The notes under the pieces are model-generated. The model did not search any database and was not told the DNA's origin. It saw only the letters and a program-made list of their open reading frames with translations. 64,000 bases of DNA from the NCBI RefSeq assembly GCF_025153475.1, contig NZ_JANZXA010000002.1, positions 1 to 64,000 of the forward strand. Reading direction: 5' to 3'. This stretch comes from Novosphingobium mangrovisedimenti. Lineage in GTDB: Bacteria > Pseudomonadota > Alphaproteobacteria > Sphingomonadales > Sphingomonadaceae. The position numbers and the translations under genes were made by a program. Of this stretch, positions 9,440 to 18,136 are shown piece by piece. Within the stretch, counting starts at the first letter, position 1. Each line of letters opens with the position of its first letter.

Positions 9440-12400
9440 GTGCAAATTCAAAATGGAACGCCGCGCCTCAGTGCTACCGACCTGGTGGGATATCTCAACT
9501 GCCGGCACTTGACCCAGTTGGAGCATGCGGCAGCGCGCGGCGAGCTTTCGCGTCCGAAATTTTTCGATCCAGCCCTCGAAGCGCTCTGGGAGCGCGGCAA
9601 GCAGCACGAACTGGCCTATGTGGACCATCTGCGCGCCCAAGGCCTATCATCCGTTGTGATCGACGGTGTGGATATCACCGAGGAGGCTGTCGCTCAAACC
9701 ATCGCCGCTATGCAGGCGGGCGTTGACGTGATCGTCCAGGGGGCCCTGCGAGGCGGATCCTGGGCTGGCCGTGCCGACATCCTGCAGCGCGTCGAGACCC
9801 CAAGCGACCTCGGCGATTGGTCCTATGAAGTCGCCGACACCAAGCTCGCCCGGGAAACGAAGGGCGGCACCGTCCTTCAGCTCTGCCTCTACTCCGAGCT
9901 CATCGGCGAAGTGCAAGGCACCATGCCGGTCTTCGCCAGCGTCATCCCACCCTGGACCAACTTTGAACCGGAGCGGTATCGGCTGGCCGATTTCGCCGCT
10001 TATCATCGTCAGGTGAAGCAGGGATTGCTTGGAGCGATCGGAACCGACAAGCCCGCACAGACCTACCCGGAGCCGACGTCAAACTGTGACATCTGCAATT
10101 GGAGCACGCGCTGCGACAAGCAACGCCGGGATGACGATCACCTGTGTCTCGTGGCGGGTATCTCCTCGATGCAGATCGCAGAGCTCAGGGATCACGGCGT
10201 CACCACGGCAACGGCGCTGGCTGAACTGCCGCTGCCCCTGCAATGGAAACCGGAGCGCGGCTCGAAAGAATCTCTGACCCGCGTCCACGAGCAGGCCAGG
10301 ATCCAGCTTGAAACCAGAGTCAGTGGCGAACTGCGCTACGAGCTGTTGGCGCCGGTGGCAGGTTTCGGCCTCAATTGCCTGCCCGAGCCTTGCGAGGGCG
10401 ATATCTTTCTCGACTTCGAAGGGGATTCCTTCGTCGGCCAACATGGGCTGGAATATCTCTTGGGCTTCCACTTCCACGAGAAGGGCGAGCCACAGTACCG
10501 CGGGCTTTGGGCGCTAGATCGGGCTGGCGAGAAGGCAGCCTTCGAGACATTCATCGATTTCGTGCTCGAGCGGAAGAAGGTCTTCCCGCAGCTCCATGTC
10601 TACCACTACGGCGGATACGAGCCGGGCGCGCTCAAGCGGCTGATGGGTCGATATGGCACGCGCGAAGACGATCTGGATTCGCTGCTGCGTGGCCTTGTCT
10701 TCGTCGATCTGCTGAGCGTCGTCCGCCATTCGCTGCGCGCGGGCGTCGAGAGCTATTCCATCAAAAAGCTCGAGCCGCTTTACGGCTTCGTTCGCGACGC
10801 CAGCCTTCCCGATGCCAACTTGGCGCTCAACCGGCTGCAGGTGAGCCTCGAACTGAACGACGCGGCGGGAATTCTGCCGGAGGATAAGCAAACCGTCGAA
10901 GCCTACAACCGCGACGACTGTGTCTCGACCGAGGCTCTGCGCGATTGGCTGGAGGCCGAACGCACCAAGCTCATCGATCGAGGCATCGAGGTGACAAGAC
11001 CGGAGCCAGGTGAGAGTGGGCCCAGCGAAGGCCTTTCCGAATGGCTCGAGCGGATCACGCCGCTGATTGAGCAGCTGACTGCCGACGTCCCTGTCGATCC
11101 GGAGGAGCGCAGCGCAGAGCAACATGCGCGTTGGCTCCTTGCCAATCTTCTCGAGTGGCATCGCCGTGAGGAAAAGGCGACATGGTGGGAATATTTCCGC
11201 CTCAGCGACCTCTCCGCAGACGAGCTCATCGACGAGCGCGCCGGTCTCGCAGGTCTCGCCTTTCTGGCAACGGTCGGCGGCACAGCCAAGTGCCCGATCG
11301 ACCGCTACAGCTTCCCGGTTCAGGAAGCCGATGTCCGCGCAGGCAAAGGGCTGAGAGCGCAGGGCGGCCAGACGCTGGGCACCGTTGAGGACATCTCAAG
11401 GGAACAGCGCACCATCGACATCAAGAAGGCCTCGGCCATGGCCGACGAACATCCTGCCGCCGTCTTCGTACATGAGCATGTGCCGTCCAAACCGATGCAG
11501 GAATCGCTGGTCCGACTGGCAACCCATGTTTGCGAGCATGGCATGGACGAGGGAGAAGCCTACCAGGCGGCGCGCGACATGCTGATGCGCGTAGCGCCGC
11601 GCATCGCAGACGGCAGCGCCGTGCGGCGTGACGGTGAAAAGCCCCTCGATGCGGGCGTGCGCATCGGCCCGCTCATCTCAGCAGGCGTGTTGCCAATCCA
11701 AGGGCCTCCTGGCACCGGCAAGACCCACACTGGCGGGCACATGATTTGCGAGCTTGTCCGGCAGGGCCATAAGGTCGGGATCGTGGCCAACGGTCATGAG
11801 GTGATCCGCAACCTTGTGAACAAGGTCATTGAGGTCGCCGAGGAGACCGATACCCCCCTGATCTGCATCCAGAAGCCGAAGGCCGGGTCCAAGGAGGACG
11901 CGACCGACCGGCTGCGGTTCGCGAAGAAGAGCAATGCGGAGGTCTTCGCCGCGCTCAAAGCGGATTGCAGCCTCGCAGGAGGAACAGCATGGCTGTGGTC
12001 GACGGAGGATGCCTTCGAAAGTCTCGACGTTCTCTTTGTCGACGAGGCCGCGCAGATGTCGCTGGCGAATGTGCTTGCCGTTTCGCAGGCGGCCAAAACG
12101 CTGGTTCTGCTCGGAGACCCGCAGCAGCTCGACCAGCCCATGCAAGGCAGCCATCCGGATGGCACCGGCTGCTCTGCGCTCGACCATTTGCTTTCGGGCA
12201 AGCAAACCATCGCACCCGACGAAGGTCTGTTTCTCGACGTCACCTGGCGGCTGCATCCGGATATCTGTGCGTTCACGTCCGAGCTGTTTTACGAGGGCAA
12301 GCTCGGAGCGAAGGCGGAAGCGGCCGGGCAGCGGGTGAACGCCAAGGGCATCGCCAATGGCACGGGTCTGAGGTTCCTGCCCGTCGAGCATTCCGGCAAT

Positions 12401-12838
12401 CAGAATTGCTCAACCGAAGAGGCTGACGTTATCGCCGAACTGGTCTCCGACATACTGGCACAGGGTGCGACCTGGATTGATCGGGAGGGGAACGAAAAGC
12501 CGCTCGGGATCGCGGACATACTGATCATCGCCCCGTACAATGCCCAGGTGTTCGAGATCCAACGCCGGCTACCCCAGGCGCGGGTCGGGACGGTGGACAA
12601 ATTCCAAGGCCAAGAGGCGCCGATTTCGATCTATTCGCTCGCCAGCTCCTCGCATGCCGATGCGCCGCGCGGGATGGAGTTTCTGTACAGCCTGAACCGA
12701 TTGAACGTTGCGACTTCACGCGCAAAATGCGTCACGATCCTTGTCGGCTCTCCGCAAGTTTTCGAGGCCGAATGCCGCACGCCTCGTCAGATGCAACTCG
12801 CGAATGCCTTCTGTCGGTATCTTGAACTCAGTTCATGA
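9440..12838 (+). CDS. TM0106-type RecB-like nuclease fused to UPF1-like SF1 helicase
   Basis: A protein of 1132 residues from a GTG at 9440, preceded by a run of five G at suitable spacing; a TTG at 9398 inside mcrC is the alternative. Order of domains: Cas4-like N-terminus (GYLNCRHL, then SNCDICNWSTRC near 215, a likely Fe-S cluster); an RNase H-like DEDD region (IFLDFEGDSF near 325, YHYGGYE near 390, YNRDDC near 490); and an SF1 helicase with QGPPGTGKTH near 755, FVDEAAQM near 865, LLGDPQQLDQP near 890, and a C-terminal part with NVATSRAK. It probably unwinds and degrades DNA. Its layout parallels the DUF2779 protein upstream, and it closes the McrBC operon. Confidence 0.85.
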   Translation: MQIQNGTPRLSATDLVGYLNCRHLTQLEHAAARGELSRPKFFDPALEALWERGKQHELAYVDHLRAQGLSSVVIDGVDITEEAVAQTIAAMQAGVDVIVQGALRGGSWAGRADILQRVETPSDLGDWSYEVADTKLARETKGGTVLQLCLYSELIGEVQGTMPVFASVIPPWTNFEPERYRLADFAAYHRQVKQGLLGAIGTDKPAQTYPEPTSNCDICNWSTRCDKQRRDDDHLCLVAGISSMQIAELRDHGVTTATALAELPLPLQWKPERGSKESLTRVHEQARIQLETRVSGELRYELLAPVAGFGLNCLPEPCEGDIFLDFEGDSFVGQHGLEYLLGFHFHEKGEPQYRGLWALDRAGEKAAFETFIDFVLERKKVFPQLHVYHYGGYEPGALKRLMGRYGTREDDLDSLLRGLVFVDLLSVVRHSLRAGVESYSIKKLEPLYGFVRDASLPDANLALNRLQVSLELNDAAGILPEDKQTVEAYNRDDCVSTEALRDWLEAERTKLIDRGIEVTRPEPGESGPSEGLSEWLERITPLIEQLTADVPVDPEERSAEQHARWLLANLLEWHRREEKATWWEYFRLSDLSADELIDERAGLAGLAFLATVGGTAKCPIDRYSFPVQEADVRAGKGLRAQGGQTLGTVEDISREQRTIDIKKASAMADEHPAAVFVHEHVPSKPMQESLVRLATHVCEHGMDEGEAYQAARDMLMRVAPRIADGSAVRRDGEKPLDAGVRIGPLISAGVLPIQGPPGTGKTHTGGHMICELVRQGHKVGIVANGHEVIRNLVNKVIEVAEETDTPLICIQKPKAGSKEDATDRLRFAKKSNAEVFAALKADCSLAGGTAWLWSTEDAFESLDVLFVDEAAQMSLANVLAVSQAAKTLVLLGDPQQLDQPMQGSHPDGTGCSALDHLLSGKQTIAPDEGLFLDVTWRLHPDICAFTSELFYEGKLGAKAEAAGQRVNAKGIANGTGLRFLPVEHSGNQNCSTEEADVIAELVSDILAQGATWIDREGNEKPLGIADILIIAPYNAQVFEIQRRLPQARVGTVDKFQGQEAPISIYSLASSSHADAPRGMEFLYSLNRLNVATSRAKCVTILVGSPQVFEAECRTPRQMQLANAFCRYLELSS

Positions 12839-12883
12839 AAATGCCGCCGAACATCGCTTGGCACCCATGATTTTGTGTGTCAG

Positions 12884-12926
12884 AATCGCTGCATTAAGCC
12901 CGGAAATCTGCGATAATGCAGCGATT
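12884..12926. terminator. perfect 13-bp inverted repeat, probable terminator or operator
   Basis: Left arm AATCGCTGCATTA (12884-12896) and right arm TAATGCAGCGATT (12914-12926) are exact reverse complements around a 17-base loop, and four T follow on the plus strand. It lies 45 bp after the helicase stop and 32 bp before the next small gene. It may end the defence operon; the short T run and the long loop also fit a protein-binding palindrome. Confidence 0.45.
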
Positions 12927-12958
12927 TTGGAGCAGCCTGCCTGCTGAATAGGTGCCCT

Positions 12959-13165
12959 ATGTTGAAGTCATCCGACGACCCTGTTGCGACTGAGGACTGG
13001 AAGGGTCTCAAAGAGATCGACCGGGCCATCGCGGAAAATCGCCTGACTGCGTACACCTGGAAGAAGACCTGGGCCGATCCGTGGGGGCGCGCCGCCATGG
13101 TCACGGTCTTCACGTTGCTCACAGCGTACATCATTTTTGTGATTATCAACGATTTGATCCTTTAA
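12959..13165 (+). CDS. small single-pass membrane protein
   Basis: A protein of 68 residues: a charged soluble N-terminal half, then one hydrophobic segment near residues 45-66 (AAMVTVFTLLTAYIIFVII). It converges with traG, whose stop is 4 bp away. I do not recognise the family. It could be a late gene of the defence operon, separated by the inverted repeat, or an entry-exclusion-like protein of the conjugation locus; the sequence does not decide. Confidence 0.5.
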   Translation: MLKSSDDPVATEDWKGLKEIDRAIAENRLTAYTWKKTWADPWGRAAMVTVFTLLTAYIIFVIINDLIL

Positions 13166-13169
13166 CGCA

Positions 13170-15872
13170 TCACCACTCTTTGACCTCGTCTGCGGCCTCT
13201 TCCGAAGCTCCCTTGGCCCCTCGGGTGGTCGCATCGAGATTGCCCCTGGATTGACCGATCCGGCCACGGCCCCGCGCCTGCGCTGCGCGGACTTCTTCGC
13301 TGATCCCCGTGGTGTCAGGAGCAGCACCAAGACTGCCGGATCCACCGCCGCCACTGGGCCCACGCGCGCGGACGCTACCCTGGCTCGTAACGGCAGGACG
13401 GCTGACTGGCGCGAACTCGGGCAGCGTCAATTGCCCTTCAATGTCATCGTGCAGGCGGTCGGCATAGGTTTCAACGAACCGTGCCTGGAGCTGCTGGCCC
13501 TGTGCGCTCATCTGGAAATTGATGTCATCGAAGCGGACCGGGCCGTAATAGTCGCGGTTCGCCTCGACCTCCGCCATGCCCCATTCCCGATAAGCCTGGC
13601 TAAGATTGAGCGAACCGGCAGCGTTCGCTCCTTCGTACCAGGAGGCCTGGTTCTCGAGCCGGCTTGCAAGTTCTTCGGCACGCCGCGCTTCGACCGAGTA
13701 GGTCTGCGCTTCGGTCAGCGAGTGGCTGAGACCCGCGGCGCTGGTCGAGACCTGCGAACTCGAACTCGAGCTCGTCTGGCGTAGGAATCCTTCGCGCGTG
13801 CTCGACCAGTTCCGCGTGTCCGAAAGCTGCTGCAACGTCCCGGTAATCCGGTTGCGATCCTCAGATGCAATGCCGACGTCGCTGTCGGTCCAGCTCTGGT
13901 TTCGTCCGCCGCTGGCTTTCGCACCAAGCTCAACTGGCCCAAGGTTGCCTCCGACGCCAGCGCTAGCCTGGCCATTGAGGAACCAGGACACGGTGATGTC
14001 GTCGGCGGCTCGGCGCGACAGGCCGAACTGCCGCTGCAGGGTGGTGGAGGCGTTGTCGACCTCACTGAAGGCCGTGCCGATGCTGTCATTGCTGCCGGTG
14101 CCGCTCACCGTCTCCGAAGACCGCCCCTGGCTGTAAGCGTTGCGGATCTCGTTGAACCGGGTGACAGCCGAGCTGGTCGATTGCTGGGCAAGGTTCGAAT
14201 AGGTCTCGCTCTGCCCCCGGCTCTGGCTCGCCATGGTCGAGAGCCTGCTCGTAAAGTCCTGCCCCAGCGTGGGCGTGAACGGATACTGCGAATTCGGCAC
14301 GGTCGCGAATTCGGCCTCGCCAAAGCTCGTTGTCTGGGTGCCTACATCGCTGAACCCGCGCGTCTGCGGCGCGCCATAGGAAATGCTCGGGTTGAGCGCC
14401 CCTTGGGCAAACTGGCGTGAGAAGACCGTCGAATTGTCGAGATTGCTGTTGCCGAGCGAGACATTCCCGGTGCTCGCCTCGCGCGCCGCTTCTTCTGCCG
14501 CATTTTGCGAGGGGTTGAGGTAGGAGGTTGCTTGCCCGGAAATGGCGAGCGCGCCCTTGGCGACGCCGCCTGCCAGGAACGGAACCGAGGCGACGAGATA
14601 GCCAGCCAGAAGCCCGATATCGCGGTTGACGTCGGTCATGCCTGCGAAGGTTGCGAGCGACAGGCCGGCACCGGCTCCGGCGGACGCGACATCGCTTGCC
14701 CCCTTGAACATCAGGATCATGTGCAGGATCACGAAGAGCGGCCCCCATGCCGCGAGGTAGAAGAACCCGGTGATGTAGCCGCGTAGTGCGACCGGTCCGG
14801 TCTTGGGCATCAGGAACAGAGGAAAGATCACCGGGAACATCGCGTAGAAGACGACCGTCAGCACGACATTGAGGATCGGCACCCACTTCATCGCGTTCTC
14901 CGCGATCGAGGCATAGGTCCGCTCGGTCTGGATATCGGCGCGGGTTTGGGCGAAGACGTCGATGCTCGAGGTGCCGCTCGCACCCGCGAACCCATGCATG
15001 GCCTGGTTCATGGCGTTGATCGTCAGGACCTGGCGGAAGATATCGCTCGCGTTCTTCGACACGCCCGAGAGATACTGGTAGGCGACCGGCAGGTCGGCGA
15101 GCAGCTTGGTCTTGGCGAGCGCCGCAGTCTGGCGCGGATAGAGCTGTCGTCCGGCGCTGAGCGCCATGGAATCAATGAGACCCGCCCATTGGTTCGATAG
15201 CGCAGTATAGGCATCGCGGCAGGTGACGATCGACGCGGTCACGCTGTCATCGGCTTGTCGCGTCAGGAACTTCTGCGCCCGCGCCGCACTCCCGGGGGCG
15301 ATCGTGGTCCAGATGTCGTCGCTCTCGGCGAGCTGCTTCATCGAGTAGCGGCCAAGCAGCAGATCGTAGAACACGCATTGCCGGACATGCTCGTCGAGAT
15401 TGGCGGCAAATTCCGGGTCCGAAATGCGTAGGGAGCGCGTCGCCTCCATGAGCCGCGCGCCATAGATCATGCCGTTCTTCGAGTAGTTGAGATCGTCCGG
15501 CAGGCCAAAGACGAGCTCGGCCGAGCGGGTGAGATAGTCGCCAACCTGGCTTGTGAAACTCGCCATGAGCGCGAGGCCGAGCGGCACGTTGGCGACGTTT
15601 GCAGGCGCAAGGCTCGGGTTGACCCGATCGGTCACATGGACGTCCATGCGCGGCACCATCAGGCACATGTAGATGAGCGTCGCGCCAAGGAACCAGTTGA
15701 GCCAGGCCCGCCAGTCCTGGTTGAAGGCCAGCACGATGACCGCGAGCGCCAGCCCCATCACCATGGTCACCTGGATCAGGCTCTTGTAGCCACCCGCGCC
15801 CGTCCAGCTGGCGACGGCATTCAAGACATTGACGATGTACTCGCCGCCGCCGACCGTGAAGATCTCGATCAT
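13170..15872 (-). CDS. traG: F-type conjugal transfer protein TraG
   Basis: A protein of 900 residues and the last gene of the tra operon. The N-terminal half carries several membrane segments (about 30-80, 325-440), as in F TraG, which acts in mating-pair stabilisation and pilus assembly. The C-terminal half, from about 470, is Ser/Gln/Asn-rich, largely polar and probably disordered, with a charged Gly/Arg-rich end. F TraG is of similar length, about 940. The start is 13 bp after the traH stop. Confidence 0.88.
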   Translation of the reverse strand: MIEIFTVGGGEYIVNVLNAVASWTGAGGYKSLIQVTMVMGLALAVIVLAFNQDWRAWLNWFLGATLIYMCLMVPRMDVHVTDRVNPSLAPANVANVPLGLALMASFTSQVGDYLTRSAELVFGLPDDLNYSKNGMIYGARLMEATRSLRISDPEFAANLDEHVRQCVFYDLLLGRYSMKQLAESDDIWTTIAPGSAARAQKFLTRQADDSVTASIVTCRDAYTALSNQWAGLIDSMALSAGRQLYPRQTAALAKTKLLADLPVAYQYLSGVSKNASDIFRQVLTINAMNQAMHGFAGASGTSSIDVFAQTRADIQTERTYASIAENAMKWVPILNVVLTVVFYAMFPVIFPLFLMPKTGPVALRGYITGFFYLAAWGPLFVILHMILMFKGASDVASAGAGAGLSLATFAGMTDVNRDIGLLAGYLVASVPFLAGGVAKGALAISGQATSYLNPSQNAAEEAAREASTGNVSLGNSNLDNSTVFSRQFAQGALNPSISYGAPQTRGFSDVGTQTTSFGEAEFATVPNSQYPFTPTLGQDFTSRLSTMASQSRGQSETYSNLAQQSTSSAVTRFNEIRNAYSQGRSSETVSGTGSNDSIGTAFSEVDNASTTLQRQFGLSRRAADDITVSWFLNGQASAGVGGNLGPVELGAKASGGRNQSWTDSDVGIASEDRNRITGTLQQLSDTRNWSSTREGFLRQTSSSSSSQVSTSAAGLSHSLTEAQTYSVEARRAEELASRLENQASWYEGANAAGSLNLSQAYREWGMAEVEANRDYYGPVRFDDINFQMSAQGQQLQARFVETYADRLHDDIEGQLTLPEFAPVSRPAVTSQGSVRARGPSGGGGSGSLGAAPDTTGISEEVRAAQARGRGRIGQSRGNLDATTRGAKGASEEAADEVKEW

Positions 15873-15885
15873 GACTTGTCTCGCC

Positions 15886-17322
15886 TTAGGGGACGATGGA
15901 ACGGGACTGGAGCGCGCGCGACCAGTCGAGCGATGCCGCCATCGAGGGCGACATCGAGGCAGCCAGCATGTTCTCGATCATCGCCGTCTTCTCGATGATC
16001 TGCATGATGGCCGAGACCTTGGCTTGCCCTGTCGCCTGGCGCTGCGCGAGGCTCGAGCGGACGTCCGCGACTTGCGAACGCCAGATCGCGAGCTTGGCTT
16101 CGTCGGCTGCGATAAAGCTCGCCATCGAGCGGCCGGCTTCGGACACGATCCGGTCGAGCACGGCGTAGAGCAGGTCGATGCTGGTGATCTCGGCGAGCGT
16201 GTCGCGATCATCGGTCGCCATGCCCCGGCCATAGGCGGCCTGGACCGTCAGGATCTTGTAGAGCGGCACCGAAGCGACCTGGAGCAGCTCCTTCTCGGCA
16301 TCGCCAATCGCGGTGTCCGAGCGGATCGCCGCCACCATGCTGCCAATGAGCGCGGCTACCCGCGGCCGGATCGCCTTGGCGGAACTGAGGCTCATGTCCT
16401 GGAACGTCGGGTTGAGGCACTGGTCGGCCTCATCGCAGGAAAAGACCCGGACGGTCTGGCCTTGCGTCCCATCGAGCAGCGCGGTGACCAGCGTCGAAGA
16501 CGCGTCGCCCGCAAACGGCACGAACTTGCCCGGCTCATCGTCCTTGGGCGGCACGTAGATAACCGTGCCAATCAGCGTCATGGCATATTCGGCGAGCTCC
16601 CGGTCGAAGGTCCCACCCGGATTGAAGAAGGCCGATTTCTTGAGGACGTGCCAGGTGTAGTTGCGCGCCACGGCCGGGTTGACGTCGGCATAGTCTGCCC
16701 CGGCTCCCGAGTTGGTCGAGCTTCGCTGCCCGCGCGTGCCGCAGCCATGCTTGGCCGCGGCATAGTCGGTGAAGATGCCCTCGCTGTTGCCGATCGCCTC
16801 GCAGATCGCCTTGTCGGCAAGGTCGCCTTTGGGCCAGATCCCGCCGACCAGCCCTTGCGCCATCTCGCAGGAGTTGATCGACAGGTTGTTCATGAGCTGC
16901 GCCTTCTGCGCAAACTCCTGCATGATCTTCGAACATTCCGGGCAGACCGTGTCGATCGCCAGGCTGAAGGCAAATCCCACGGCATTGTTCGCAACCGCCT
17001 TCAGCAGCGCGACCATCTCGCTCGCGTTGATGAAGCTGAAGCTGCCGGCGAAGATATCGATCCCACCGCAGCCGGCCCGCGCGCGGGGCAGCTGGAGATT
17101 GGCGATGTTGGTCGTCTTTTGCGGGAAGCGCGTCCAGACATTGCCCAGGCTGTAATAGCCCGCCGACTGCCCCTGGAAGGCGCTCGGACCCGTGACATTC
17201 GCCGCACCGCCCATGTCGTTCATGAAGCGGTCCATGCTGTCGCCGACATTGGCGTGGAGCGGAGTCGCAACGAGGCTCGTGGCGGCAAGCGCGAGCGCCG
17301 CCGTGCGCAGCTTAGAAATCAT
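15886..17322 (-). CDS. traH: conjugal pilus assembly protein TraH
   Basis: A protein of 478 residues with a signal peptide (cleavage near residue 25, after PLHA). It shows the TraH features GCGGIDIFAGSFSFIN near 85-100 and paired cysteines DTVCPECSKI near 128 and NSCEMAQGL near 155, which suggest disulfides in the periplasm. TraH belongs to the outer-membrane-associated F pilus assembly group with TraF, TraW, TraU, TrbC and TrbI. It overlaps the traF stop by 11 nt. A long uninterrupted frame lies on the opposite strand here; it is a shadow. Confidence 0.9.
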   Translation of the reverse strand: MISKLRTAALALAATSLVATPLHANVGDSMDRFMNDMGGAANVTGPSAFQGQSAGYYSLGNVWTRFPQKTTNIANLQLPRARAGCGGIDIFAGSFSFINASEMVALLKAVANNAVGFAFSLAIDTVCPECSKIMQEFAQKAQLMNNLSINSCEMAQGLVGGIWPKGDLADKAICEAIGNSEGIFTDYAAAKHGCGTRGQRSSTNSGAGADYADVNPAVARNYTWHVLKKSAFFNPGGTFDRELAEYAMTLIGTVIYVPPKDDEPGKFVPFAGDASSTLVTALLDGTQGQTVRVFSCDEADQCLNPTFQDMSLSSAKAIRPRVAALIGSMVAAIRSDTAIGDAEKELLQVASVPLYKILTVQAAYGRGMATDDRDTLAEITSIDLLYAVLDRIVSEAGRSMASFIAADEAKLAIWRSQVADVRSSLAQRQATGQAKVSAIMQIIEKTAMIENMLAASMSPSMAASLDWSRALQSRSIVP

Positions 17323-18136
17323 GGCCGGTTTCCTTTGAGGTCAGGAGAAAGATGCGGTCCTGCAGTTCGTCGGCCGAGAGGACGCCGTATCCGATCGGGA
17401 TCGCGCGCCCCGCTTCGCTGTCCCACAGGACCAGCGCCGGGGTGATCTTGGGCTCCAGCCCCATGCGCGGCCGCTGTCCGTTCTCGACGGTGTATTGCGG
17501 GAAATGACGCGAGGGACCGCCATCGGTGGAAATCGCCCGGACGGTCAGGTGCCAGCGATCGGCAACCGCCTTGACGATCGGGCTCATCACCTCGCAGGCG
17601 CCGCAGGTCTGGGCGAAGAAATAGAACAGCCCAAAGCGGTCACCGAGATGCGCCATGACCGTGTCGCGCTCGGCGGCCCGGGCGTCCTGCCATTGCCGCT
17701 TGGCCAGTGTGCCGACCGGACGTTCGAGCGTGTAGTCGAGCTCGGGCTCCTGCCAGATCGCGCGCTGCCAGACGTCGGAAAACAGCGAAGCACGATCGAG
17801 CTGCTCGCGCTGGAAACGGATATAGGCGGTCACATTCTGAGGCGTCGGCTCGATGATCGCCCGGGCTTTCAACTCGCGCAGCTCGGCCGTGACGGCTTCC
17901 AGTTGGGCCGTAGCCGACTGCGCCTGGGGTGCCGGGCCTTGCTCGCGCGGTTCGATCCGTTTGGGCCGCACGCAGTAGAACCAGTAACCGAGGCGCCGCT
18001 CACCGCAGTAGAAGGCATCGGCCTCGTCGGCGGCTACGGCCTGTTCTGGGCCATGCTCCCGGGCGACGAGCGGCATTGTCGGGACGAGCAGCGCAGCCAT
18101 GAGCGCGGCGGTCACAGAGGTACGAAGCGCGCTCAC
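17312..18136 (-). CDS. traF: conjugal transfer protein TraF (thioredoxin-like)
   Basis: A protein of 274 residues with a signal peptide ending near residue 25. The C-terminal half is thioredoxin-like: FYFFAQTCGACEVMSPIV near 170-185 keeps a CGAC motif, where many F-type TraF proteins have lost one cysteine. TraF is periplasmic and needed for pilus extension. The retained CxxC suggests redox activity, which fits the other disulfide-rich products of this operon (TraH, TraU, TraN). It overlaps traN by 4 nt. Confidence 0.88.
   Translation of the reverse strand: MSALRTSVTAALMAALLVPTMPLVAREHGPEQAVAADEADAFYCGERRLGYWFYCVRPKRIEPREQGPAPQAQSATAQLEAVTAELRELKARAIIEPTPQNVTAYIRFQREQLDRASLFSDVWQRAIWQEPELDYTLERPVGTLAKRQWQDARAAERDTVMAHLGDRFGLFYFFAQTCGACEVMSPIVKAVADRWHLTVRAISTDGGPSRHFPQYTVENGQRPRMGLEPKITPALVLWDSEAGRAIPIGYGVLSADELQDRIFLLTSKETGHDF

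Noticed and set aside
15829..17445. 538-codon plus-strand frame opposite traH
   Set aside because: No domain or signal features, and it lies across a clear traH; it is a high-GC antisense frame.
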